A DNA stretch of 13,928 nt, from assembly GCA_020355945.1 (NCBI GenBank), contig CP070627.1:619626-633553 (forward strand), written 5' to 3'. This document shows, in pieces, positions 6,890 to 13,301 of the stretch (the stretch's first letter is position 1; every line of letters starts with the position of its first letter). Position numbers and translations under genes: made by a program. A model generated the notes under the pieces. It worked only from the letters and a program-made list of their open reading frames with translations, did not search any database and was not told the DNA's origin. Source of the stretch: Candidatus Aminicenantota bacterium (GTDB taxonomy: Bacteria > Acidobacteriota > Aminicenantia > UBA2199).

Positions 6890-8744
6890 TATGATTAAGT
6901 TTTTCACCTCCTGGTAAGATTTTTTCATAGAGCATAAAATGCCGACCTGGTTTGTAATAATCTTTCACCGCAATATTGCCCCTTACTTCCACAGTTTCTC
7001 CCTCTTTTCGGCTAATATTGCCGTATCCCATATCTGCAAACAGTTTTTGGGAGGGGATATTCTCCGGGTTAATGGTAACCTCGATACGTTGGCAGCCCAG
7101 GCCAGTTACCTGTTTCTCCACTTCTTTAAGTAAACGCTTCCCCAGGCCGGTTCCCTGTATCGAGGAGCTGACACCAATCTGCCAGAGAAAATAGGTGCGC
7201 TGCGAATGGGTCTGGGAAATCAATCCCAACACAAATCCCACGATTCGGTTCCTGATTTCCGCAATAAAACAGGAATTGCCAGAGTAACGTAATAGAATTT
7301 TGTATACGTGCTCGGCATAATTTTCCAGGGGCGGGCACCCGGAAACAAACTCATAAACGTCTAAAAAATCTGTTTCTTTAGCGGTGCGTACCCGGAGTTT
7401 CGCATCTTTGAGTCGATTGACGGCCTGGATTTTGGACCGGGTTAACTCCAGTGTCCCGATATCGCTTCGATAATAAAAGTCTCCCTTCACAGCGTCCAGG
7501 GCGGCTTCGATTTTTTCATTGGCCTCAACGATGGTATCGCCGTAGGCCAGGAATGCCAGACCCCGTTCGCTCCCTACATTTAATTTCCCGTTGTCATCCA
7601 ACCCGCAGCTCCAATAAACCGATGTATCAATTCCCTCTATTTTATCTTTATCCAACGACACCTCCAGGGTTTCATTGAGGCGATACGGATAAGCCGAGGG
7701 CACAATATATTTACATACGGTTGCCTTTCGTTGAAACCTGGGCTGGGGATTTTTCCCCTGCATCAATGCACCGATAATATCGGCAATATTGTCCTTCAAC
7801 GTTATTACCGTATTCATCCATTCCGGGTCCCCAGGTCTGAAATTGTATTCCACCAATTTTATGCCGTCTTTGCACAGCATGAATTGACCGTACAGGAAAC
7901 CGCAGCACCATAGACCGGACTTTTTTTTAAAACCTGCCAGGGTTTCCTTTATAATTCGAACCGCCTGGAGGTAATCCGCCTGGTTCATAAAGGGTAGTAA
8001 CCGACAGGAATCGGAATAAGACCCCATACTGGCCGTATTAGGCCCTTTTTCACCGTTAAGCAATTTTTTGAAATCCTGGACCGCAGGTGTGGGAATAAAC
8101 GTGTCCTTATAGACAAAACACTGGATGGTAAACTCTTCACCCTCCATTTTCTCTTCAACAATCACCCGGGAATTGCCGCTGATTCGGTGGGTGTTGATCT
8201 CCCGGATATAATCTTCTACTTCTTTTTCACTGTTTAATTGCACACCAAAAACCTTCACCCCCAGGCCATCGGTGAGACCGATGGGTTTTACCGCCACCTG
8301 CCATTTTAATTCCCTGGCAAACGCCGCTGCATCCTCTGCTGTGTCGCACACTTTGAACCTGGGGATGGCTTCCGGGTAATATTCTTTCATTAATTCCCGG
8401 GTAAATGCTTTGTCCGACTCCAACCGGGCCGCCTCCCTACCAGGGCCGAAGGCCGGGATTTTTTCCTTTTCCAGTACGTCCACCAATCCCGCTGCCAGGG
8501 GGGCCGCAGTGGTCACCAACACCAGGTCAATATTCATCTCCCTGGCATAATCCAGGATGTCTTCAATGTCATACAAGCTGCCAATGCGAATGCCGTCCGC
8601 CCGTCCCAAAATACCCGGGTTCCGGGTGTCCAGGTAGGAAAAAACCTCCAGTCCCGGATTTCTCTTTAGATTTTCAATGGTAATCTCTTCTTTGGCCCAA
8701 CTGCCCACCACCAATATCCGTTTCATATCATTTTTGCTGTTCAT
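6879..8744 (-). CDS. Fusion of PurD-like ATP-grasp ligase and EctA-like GNAT acetyltransferase
   Basis: 621 residues from ATG 8744, chosen because AGGAG lies 7 bases upstream; the frame stays open 15 codons further. The first 440 residues follow GAR synthetase (PurD): N-domain [41 protein letters not shown], then the ATP-grasp core with [23 protein letters not shown] and [11 protein letters not shown], whose Glu and Asn are the Mg-ATP ligands. The PurD substrate motifs are changed (QDHKR to QDFKK, NTGGMGAY to [13 protein letters not shown] missing), so the acceptor is not phosphoribosylamine. The last 160 residues are a GNAT domain most like diaminobutyrate acetyltransferase EctA: CPPLEN, FLWQIGV, the acetyl-CoA loop [10 protein letters not shown] and TINPEN. 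No ectB or ectC is near. It follows lysine 2,3-aminomutase with a 17-bp overlap. Inferred role: acetylation and ATP-dependent ligation of beta-lysine or a related diamino acid. Confidence 0.88.
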   Translation of the reverse strand: MNSKNDMKRILVVGSWAKEEITIENLKRNPGLEVFSYLDTRNPGILGRADGIRIGSLYDIEDILDYAREMNIDLVLVTTAAPLAAGLVDVLEKEKIPAFGPGREAARLESDKAFTRELMKEYYPEAIPRFKVCDTAEDAAAFARELKWQVAVKPIGLTDGLGVKVFGVQLNSEKEVEDYIREINTHRISGNSRVIVEEKMEGEEFTIQCFVYKDTFIPTPAVQDFKKLLNGEKGPNTASMGSYSDSCRLLPFMNQADYLQAVRIIKETLAGFKKKSGLWCCGFLYGQFMLCKDGIKLVEYNFRPGDPEWMNTVITLKDNIADIIGALMQGKNPQPRFQRKATVCKYIVPSAYPYRLNETLEVSLDKDKIEGIDTSVYWSCGLDDNGKLNVGSERGLAFLAYGDTIVEANEKIEAALDAVKGDFYYRSDIGTLELTRSKIQAVNRLKDAKLRVRTAKETDFLDVYEFVSGCPPLENYAEHVYKILLRYSGNSCFIAEIRNRIVGFVLGLISQTHSQRTYFLWQIGVSSSIQGTGLGKRLLKEVEKQVTGLGCQRIEVTINPENIPSQKLFADMGYGNISRKEGETVEVRGNIAVKDYYKPGRHFMLYEKILPGGEKLNHNGE

Positions 8745-10068
8745 AATGATACTCCTGATACTCCTGATAATCGGTATAGGAAACTCCATTGATCGGGCTC
8801 AAGGCAATGGTATCATCGCCATCCGACAGCAGCTTTTCAATCCCGTAAGATCGATACTCTGAGGCTTCATCCACCTTCAGATTAAGATTACATTCTTTAC
8901 ATTTGCGGTCACAAAAAGCAGACACATAGGATTCCGGTTCCTGGTAACTGGTAATGACTCCCTGGAAATTGCGCAAGATGACTTTATTGGTGGACCACGA
9001 GATGATATAGTTAGGCATAATTGGAACTTTTCCTCCGCCGCCTGGCGCATCGATCACGTAAGTGGGCACGGCAAAACCACTGGTATGGCCGATAAGACTC
9101 TCAATAATCTCCATGCCCTTTCCCACCGGTGTGCGGAAATGGGAAAGTCCTTCGGACAGGTCACACTGGTATAAATAGTAAGGCCGCACCCGGAACATAA
9201 CCAGCTTGTGCACCAGTTGTCTCATCACCCGGGGACAATCATTGACCCCGGCCAGTAACACCGATTGATTTCCCAACGGGAATCCACCATCCGCCAATTT
9301 TTGCAGCGCCTCTTTGGAAGAGCTGGTAATCTCCCGGGGGTGGTTAAAATGGGTGTTGATCCACAGGGGTTGATGTTTTTTTAACATGCTCACCAGGTCA
9401 TCGGTAATGCGATAGGGCAGGACCACGGGTGTTCGGGTCCCGATGCGTATCACCTCCACATGGGGAATGGACCTGAGTTCCCCCAGTATCCAATCCAGGT
9501 AGTCATCCGCCAGCATAAAGGGGTCACCCCCGGAAACCAGGACATCCCTCACACAGGTAGTACTGCGAATATACTCGATGCCCTTTTTTATAACCTTTTT
9601 TGACGGGATAAAATCCACGTCTCCTACTTTCCGTTTCCGCGTACAGTGGCGGCAGTACATGGAACACACATTGCTCACCAAAAAGAGGACACGGTCAGGA
9701 TACCGATGGCTAATACCCACCACCGGACTGTCCCTCTCTTCTTGCAGGGGGTCCCTCATATCGAACCGGTCCATGATCAACTCCTGGGGATCGGGAAACG
9801 ACTGCCGGAAAACCGGGTCATCTTTATAATCCTCGGTATCAACCAGGGATAAATAGTAAGGGGTAATGGATATGGGAAACTTTGCGGCGGTTTTTTCTAT
9901 TTCCCCCCGCTCTTTTTCACTAAAACAAATCCCCGTCAATTTTTTAAAGGTTTTGATATCTTTTATAGCATGCTTTAACTGCCACTTCCAATCCTTCCAA
10001 TTGGACTTGATCACCCCTTCCTCGATCTCCTCCGCAATCCTCTGTTGTTTTTTCGTGTAAATGCTCAT
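8728..10068 (-). CDS. kamA: Lysine 2,3-aminomutase (radical SAM, PLP)
   Basis: 446 residues, against 416 for the Clostridium subterminale enzyme, which it matches end to end. The enzyme converts L-lysine to L-beta-lysine using a 4Fe-4S cluster, S-adenosylmethionine and PLP. Visible: [10 protein letters not shown] (26-35), [10 protein letters not shown] (68-77), cluster motif CSMYCRHC (C135, C139, C142), substrate-binding D303 (YQCDLSEG) and D340 ([10 protein letters not shown]) with PLP lysine K347, and zinc-site cysteines C278, C386, C390 and C393. The two Asp residues that hold the lysine side chain favour lysine over glutamate as substrate. The C-terminal zinc region and the length argue against the EF-P enzyme EpmB. 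SD AAGGAG lies 5 bases before ATG 10068. It overlaps the upstream 60-residue gene by 4 bp (ATGA) and the downstream fusion gene by 17 bp. The C-terminus ends in a tyrosine-rich repeat. Confidence 0.96.
   Translation of the reverse strand: MSIYTKKQQRIAEEIEEGVIKSNWKDWKWQLKHAIKDIKTFKKLTGICFSEKERGEIEKTAAKFPISITPYYLSLVDTEDYKDDPVFRQSFPDPQELIMDRFDMRDPLQEERDSPVVGISHRYPDRVLFLVSNVCSMYCRHCTRKRKVGDVDFIPSKKVIKKGIEYIRSTTCVRDVLVSGGDPFMLADDYLDWILGELRSIPHVEVIRIGTRTPVVLPYRITDDLVSMLKKHQPLWINTHFNHPREITSSSKEALQKLADGGFPLGNQSVLLAGVNDCPRVMRQLVHKLVMFRVRPYYLYQCDLSEGLSHFRTPVGKGMEIIESLIGHTSGFAVPTYVIDAPGGGGKVPIMPNYIISWSTNKVILRNFQGVITSYQEPESYVSAFCDRKCKECNLNLKVDEASEYRSYGIEKLLSDGDDTIALSPINGVSYTDYQEYQEYHYEQQK
8748..8769 (-). 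repeat. Tandem 9-bp repeat carrying two Shine-Dalgarno copies
   Basis: Two copies of GATACTCCT (plus strand, 8748-8756 and 8757-8765) and a partial third encode the YQEYQEY tail of lysine 2,3-aminomutase. Each copy is an AGGAG on the minus strand; the nearer one (8752-8756) sits 7 bases from the start of the fusion gene and fixes that start. Confidence 0.75.
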
Positions 10069-10247
10069 ATTTTCTCCTTTTTTAGAACGGAAGGTTCCAC
10101 CTCTACCAACCCATTGTCTCCTCTTAAACTGCTTTTATCTTTCAACTTCGAAGAGTAAATCTCTACCGCATTGATCACACTTCGCAAACAGGAAAATATT
10201 TCCGCTTCAAGGTTTTCAACCTCTTCAGCTTGCGATGTCGAATTCAT
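10065..10247 (-). CDS. Small hypothetical protein at the head of the lysine 2,3-aminomutase operon
   Basis: 60 residues from ATG 10247, preceded by GGAGG 5 bases upstream; an earlier in-frame ATG at 10259 would overlap that site and is less likely. The sequence ([20 protein letters not shown] and onward) is acidic and helical at first and basic at the end (SVLKKEKI). It has one Cys and no signal peptide. Its stop overlaps the start of lysine 2,3-aminomutase in ATGA, a coupling arrangement, and a strong promoter lies about 30 bases upstream. Not recognised. It could be a small subunit, a regulator or a peptide substrate. Confidence 0.65.
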   Translation of the reverse strand: MNSTSQAEEVENLEAEIFSCLRSVINAVEIYSSKLKDKSSLRGDNGLVEVEPSVLKKEKI

Positions 10248-10280
10248 GAAATCCTCCATTCATTAAATCTTCATATATTG

Positions 10281-10363
10281 AAATTATAACACACAAAAAA
10301 TTTAATTCCAAATAATTTATAATAAAAAATTTGATTTATAAATATTTTATATATGTAGTATTT
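10281..10363. repeat. AT-rich promoter repeat, copy A
   Basis: This 83-bp segment aligns without gaps to 11280-11362, with about 71 identical positions by hand count. The longest shared core is AATATTTTATATATGTA. It contains the promoter of the 60-residue gene and lysine 2,3-aminomutase. Confidence 0.85.
10283..10311 (-). promoter_or_regulatory. Promoter of the lysine 2,3-aminomutase operon
   Basis: Minus-strand TTGGAA (10306-10311) and TATAAT (10283-10288) are 17 bp apart. The predicted leader is about 30 bases. The AT-rich sequence upstream, conserved in copy B, may be an UP element or bind a regulator. Confidence 0.75.
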
Positions 10364-10410
10364 AGTGGTGGGAGTCCAAAAACTTTTTCATTGAGTTTGC
10401 CGGGGAATCT

Positions 10411-11118
10411 CTACTGCTCGCTTTCCAGCCCGGGGATGCAGAGTATCAGGTTGGGGTCCGGGCAGAGTTCGAGATACTTTTTTAGTTGAGAGGGAGCGGC
10501 AACCCCGGGGAAGTCACCTCTCCACTGCCCCATGTCAGTGATAACCTGGAAGTGCAGGTGCGGCGGCCAACCTCCGTTTTCATGCGATCCACCAACTCTT
10601 CCGATAACTTCGCCGGCTGCGAACCGGCGTCCGGAATGCTGCCCGGCAAGCGATTGCCAGTTCAGGTGTCCGTACAGTGTAAAGAAGGTGACCCCTTCCG
10701 GTTCATGCCTGAGGATAATCGTGGGGCCGTAGTCTCCAGGGCTTTGGTTGTTGGCAAAACTATGTACTTCCGCCCGCAGCGGCGTGCTTATGCTGGTGCC
10801 GGGTTCGACAAAGAGGTCGATGCCCAGGTGTATACTTCGGTTTTCTTCTTCCCCGTTGAACAACGATCGATGCCGGTACACCACCCGGTCCTCGGCGTAA
10901 CGCCCTACCCCTACCGGCGTACCCTGCCGACGAAGCTCAGCAAAAATATAGTTGGTGAACATCTCCACATCGTTAAGGTCAATTCCTTCCAATTCCCGGC
11001 TGCGGGCCGAGAGGTCAAATAACACCGGTGTTGTTTTGGTCAAATCATATGGTAAAACAGGTTTCACAGATCCTTTTTGGCTGCGCAACACACGCAGAAC
11101 TTCTTTGTTATGATTCAT
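10411..11118 (-). CDS. M23-type (LytM-fold) peptidase without signal peptide
   Basis: 235 residues. The C-terminal domain has all the metal and catalytic positions of M23 peptidases: H97 and D101 (IHLGIDLF), H151 (YGHLN), and HLH at 187-189, with NGGWPPHLHFQVITDMG. The following GDFPGVAAPS and LCPDPNLILCIP phrases resemble the M23-like domain found inside large fusion proteins that also carry aminotransferase class III and phosphotransferase domains; here it stands alone. M23 enzymes normally cut peptidoglycan or glycine-rich peptides outside the cytoplasm, but there is no signal peptide or membrane anchor, so the protein is probably cytosolic. SD AAGGA lies 5 bases upstream. It is second in a two-gene unit after a 39-residue peptide gene. 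Substrate unknown. Confidence 0.9.
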   Translation of the reverse strand: MNHNKEVLRVLRSQKGSVKPVLPYDLTKTTPVLFDLSARSRELEGIDLNDVEMFTNYIFAELRRQGTPVGVGRYAEDRVVYRHRSLFNGEEENRSIHLGIDLFVEPGTSISTPLRAEVHSFANNQSPGDYGPTIILRHEPEGVTFFTLYGHLNWQSLAGQHSGRRFAAGEVIGRVGGSHENGGWPPHLHFQVITDMGQWRGDFPGVAAPSQLKKYLELCPDPNLILCIPGLESEQ

Positions 11119-11139
11119 CGTTGTCCTTTTTTCTCCGGG

Positions 11140-11259
11140 TCACGCAATCAAGCCCGGAACGGCCACAATGGGGTGACCTTCATTGTCTGTTTCGATACCC
11201 TCGGGCCAGGTGAAGTCCGGGTCATTGGTTCCTTTGAACATCATTTCCTGTTGCTCCAT
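11140..11259 (-). CDS. 39-residue peptide gene upstream of the M23 peptidase
   Basis: An open frame from ATG 11259 to TGA at 11140 encodes MEQQEMMFKGTNDPDFTWPE followed by GIETDNEGHPIVAVPGLIA. GAGG lies 8 bases upstream, and a TTGAAA-17-TATAAT promoter precedes it, with a leader of about 16 bases. The M23 gene begins 21 bp after its stop. The N-terminal half is acidic, the end is hydrophobic (IVAVPGLIA). There are no cysteines and no homologue that I recognise. Ideas: a small subunit, a peptide processed by the M23 protein, or a remnant of a longer gene. Confidence 0.6.
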   Translation of the reverse strand: MEQQEMMFKGTNDPDFTWPEGIETDNEGHPIVAVPGLIA

Positions 11260-11279
11260 TTTTTAAACCTCACATACAA

Positions 11280-11362
11280 AAATTATAGCAAATAAAAAAT
11301 CCAATTTCAAATACTTTATAATATAAAATTTTATTTATGAATATTTTATATATGTAACATTT
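11280..11362. repeat. AT-rich promoter repeat, copy B
   Basis: This is the partner of 10281-10363, in the same orientation and exactly 999 bp away. It contains the promoter of the 39-residue peptide and M23 genes and ends 5 bp before the left REP-like palindrome of the transposase. Confidence 0.85.
11282..11310 (-). promoter_or_regulatory. Promoter of the small-peptide/M23 unit
   Basis: Minus-strand TTGAAA (11305-11310) and TATAAT (11282-11287) are separated by 17 bp. The boxes occupy the same positions in the repeat as those of the lysine 2,3-aminomutase promoter. Confidence 0.75.
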
Positions 11363-11367
11363 GGGGA

Positions 11368-11413
11368 GCAAATAAATTACTGTCCCCATAATTTAGCCAG
11401 GTATTTTATTTCC
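11368..11413. repeat. REP-like imperfect palindrome, left of the transposase
   Basis: GCAAATAAATTACTG (11368-11382) and CAGGTATTTTATTTCC (11398-11413) form an imperfect stem around a loop with TCCCCATAATTTAGC. CAGGTATTTTATTT (11398-11411) is the exact reverse complement of 12678-12691 on the other side of the gene, and the 11368-11390 arm is a near direct repeat of 12676-12699. Confidence 0.65.
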
Positions 11414-11530
11414 AACTTTGAACTTTGAAACTTTGGTATAAAAATTCAGTCCTGGCATCCTGGCATCTACCGTCATAGGGACATAGCATTTGATAACGTT
11501 GGCCACGTTGGCCAGGTTAGCCCGTTAGCC
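11414..11530. repeat. Short tandem repeats downstream of the transposase
   Basis: AACTTTG occurs three times (11414, 11421, 11429), ACGTTGGCC twice in tandem (11496-11513) and GTTAGCC twice (11516-11522, 11524-11530). ATAGGGACA followed by ATTTG at 11475-11491 resembles an inverted fragment of the GGGACAG motif in the flanking palindromes. No gene is seen. Confidence 0.5.
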
Positions 11531-12577
11531 AATCAGTTTCAGTTTTCTCAACGATAAAATATTTTTATTAATACCGGTTTGATACACATTGCGGTCTTTT
11601 TTACGGATGATATCCCCTCCAAATTTTGCATAAATCTCTTTTAAAAATTTCCTGGAACCAATCACCAGACCATCTGAAAAATAGCGAATCCGACCGATCA
11701 TTATCTTACTTTCCGGCACTTTAAAATCCCGAATCAATTCACTGCGATACGTATCATCATCGATGGCACTTCTTACTTCATCAAACTCTTTACCTTCCTC
11801 TATATCTGCAAGTGACAACCGCTTAATATTACCACACTTATACACAAAGTAACGATACTCTTGAATTAACTCCTTTTTAGACAATTGCCTCAAATCAGAT
11901 TCGGAAAAAACACCATCAAAACTGAAAAAATTTCCCTTATTATTGGTATGAATACGGTAGCCCATACTACACCAGCGGTAATCTTCCGGTCTTTCCACTA
12001 TCCCAGCACGAACCGGGTTTAAATCAATATAAGCCAGACAATTCACTAAACTCTCGCCTTCTTCTAATAATACACTTTTAAACCGGTCGCCCCACAGGTA
12101 ACCGGTACGGTTATTCATTTTGTTATACCAACGGGAAAAAGTTTGCTTGATGGCCCGAACATATTCTGAGATATCTTCCATCTGGTTTTTTATCCGAGCC
12201 AGTCGATTAAGGGATATTTCTTCTTCCTCATCTTCATCCTGCATCTGTACCTGGTCCTGTTCTTCTTCCTCTTCAATCCTTTTTTTTCTCTTCTTTTTTT
12301 TATTTTTTTCTCTGTCAAGAATATATCGTTTGATTCGCTGCATGATTTCATCATCATTGTAATGACTTTGTGGTTCTGATTTTATAAGAAGATGAAAGTG
12401 ATTATTTAGCAAACTCAGACCTAAAACCTTAACAAAATAAAATCCGGAGTAGTATTGAATGATATTGAATAATTTTTCTTTTTCTACATCCCCCAGGTAG
12501 AATTCCTGGCCAACGGTCCTGGACATGATATGGTAATATGCTTCACCTTTTACTTTTAATCGTTTTGGTCTTGCCAT
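11525..12577 (-). CDS. REP-associated (RAYT/Y1-type, IS200-like) transposase
   Basis: 350 residues. HUH nucleases of this family cut and join single-stranded DNA at palindromes. Visible: N-terminal MARPKRLKVKGEAYYHIMSR, the HUH motif NNHFHLLIK (H60, H62), then GYLWGDRFKSVLLE (159-172) and YIDLNPVRAGIVERPEDYRW, the family signature. The C-terminal domain with RIRYFSDGLVIGSRKF is typical of this subgroup. At the position where many relatives carry the nucleophilic Tyr (SYxxxFN) the sequence has TFSRWYN: F147, with Y151 nearby. A low-complexity charged insert of K-rich then E-rich residues (about 88-120) separates the HUH motif from that helix. SD AAGGAGGT lies close to ATG 12577. Flanking palindromes suggest a domesticated or REP-mobilising role. 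Confidence 0.92.
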   Translation of the reverse strand: MARPKRLKVKGEAYYHIMSRTVGQEFYLGDVEKEKLFNIIQYYSGFYFVKVLGLSLLNNHFHLLIKSEPQSHYNDDEIMQRIKRYILDREKNKKKKRKKRIEEEEEQDQVQMQDEDEEEEISLNRLARIKNQMEDISEYVRAIKQTFSRWYNKMNNRTGYLWGDRFKSVLLEEGESLVNCLAYIDLNPVRAGIVERPEDYRWCSMGYRIHTNNKGNFFSFDGVFSESDLRQLSKKELIQEYRYFVYKCGNIKRLSLADIEEGKEFDEVRSAIDDDTYRSELIRDFKVPESKIMIGRIRYFSDGLVIGSRKFLKEIYAKFGGDIIRKKDRNVYQTGINKNILSLRKLKLIG

Positions 12578-12675
12578 AATACCTCCTTATATTTTGCATT
12601 GCACATTTGCATTCTAGCAGTTTTTTTATTTTTTATATTTGTATAATCCATTGCATATTATATCACAAAATTCAT

Positions 12676-12722
12676 GCAAATAAAATACCTGTCCCTATAT
12701 TCCCTTAGGGCCTATTTTATTT
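12676..12722. repeat. REP-like palindrome, right of the transposase
   Basis: AAATAAAATA (12678-12687) pairs with TATTTTATTT (12713-12722), and inside it CCCTA pairs with TAGGG around 12693-12710. The first arm, GCAAATAAAATACCTG, repeats the start of the left palindrome. AATACCTG (12684-12691) can also pair with CAGGTATT (12737-12744), reaching the -35 box of the marR promoter. Confidence 0.6.
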
Positions 12723-12742
12723 ATTTTTATTTATTTCAGGTA

Positions 12743-12786
12743 TTGACATTTAAAGTTTGAAAGTTTAAAATATAAAAGTTTTATAT
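12743..12786 (+). promoter_or_regulatory. marR promoter with operator-like palindrome
   Basis: TTGACA (12743-12748) and TAAAAT (12766-12771) are 17 bp apart. A perfect 17-bp palindrome, ATATAAAA-G-TTTTATAT (12770-12786), begins at the end of the -10 box and covers the expected transcription start. This is a usual place for a MarR-family repressor to bind its own promoter. Confidence 0.75.
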
Positions 12787-12802
12787 GTAAAGGATTTTAA
12801 AT

Positions 12803-13276
12803 ATGAACGAAATAAAAGAGAGCAGTAGTAAAAACATTGTTGGGGCAATACGGCGATTGGTTCGGCTTTCCTATCTCGATTCCAGGACCATGGTAAAAAG
12901 ATATGGAATTACCGGACCTCAAAGTTTGGTTCTCAAATCTTTAATTGAGTCGGTTGAACCCTTATCCTCAGTGATGTTGAGTCGAAGGTTAAACGTATCT
13001 CCCGCTAATATTACCGGGATCATTGATCGACTGGAGGAAAAAGGACTGGTTAAACGTTTGAGAAAGCAAAGTGACCGGAGGACAATCCTGATAGAATTAA
13101 CTGAAAAAGGGATTGGGTTTGGTCAACAACTGCCTGATTTAATAGAAAAGAAGCTGATAAAGGGGCTCAGTGATCTCGACTCCAATGAGATTGATGGAAT
13201 ATATATGGCTTTCAATAAAGTCATTCAAATCATTGACGGGTCAAGCGAAGAAACTATAGAGATAGATCATTATTAA
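12803..13276 (+). CDS. MarR-family transcriptional regulator
   Basis: 157 residues, usual length. The winged helix-turn-helix is clear: LSRRLNVSPANITGIIDRLE (59-78) holds the helix-turn-helix, followed by EKGLVKRLRKQSDRRTILIE with the typical DRR in the wing (91-93). Flanking helices at 10-35 and 105-145 would form the dimer. MarR proteins are usually repressors released by small ligands. AAAGGA lies 8 bases before the ATG. It is 25 bp upstream of the MetH-reactivation gene on the same strand, so it probably controls that operon and itself through the palindrome in its promoter. It has no cysteine, so thiol-based sensing is unlikely. Confidence 0.93.
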   Translation: MNEIKESSSKNIVGAIRRLVRLSYLDSRTMVKRYGITGPQSLVLKSLIESVEPLSSVMLSRRLNVSPANITGIIDRLEEKGLVKRLRKQSDRRTILIELTEKGIGFGQQLPDLIEKKLIKGLSDLDSNEIDGIYMAFNKVIQIIDGSSEETIEIDHY

Positions 13277-13301
13277 ATTATTTAAGATAAGGGGGTATAC
13301 A

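Noticed and set aside
6890..6928. Longer start for the RRM protein
   Set aside because: The extra residues lie inside the fusion gene's coding end and precede the domain; MENRNLFVG is the natural RRM start.
6879..8744. Annotation as purD (phosphoribosylamine-glycine ligase)
   Set aside because: The fold matches, but the substrate motifs are changed, a GNAT domain is fused, and the neighbours belong to lysine metabolism.
6879..8744. Ectoine biosynthesis locus because of the EctA-like domain
   Set aside because: No ectB or ectC nearby; the partner is lysine 2,3-aminomutase.
8728..10068. EpmB (EF-P beta-lysylation) or glutamate 2,3-aminomutase
   Set aside because: The full N-terminal and zinc-binding C-terminal parts are present, and both lysine-binding Asp residues are conserved.
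10486..11022. Plus-strand 178-residue open frame
   Set aside because: It is antisense to the M23 gene, with no start signal or family resemblance.
11368..12722. CRISPR array or complete insertion sequence
   Set aside because: The repeats are not regularly spaced with unique spacers, and there are no standard IS termini; the REP-like palindromes fit a RAYT unit better.
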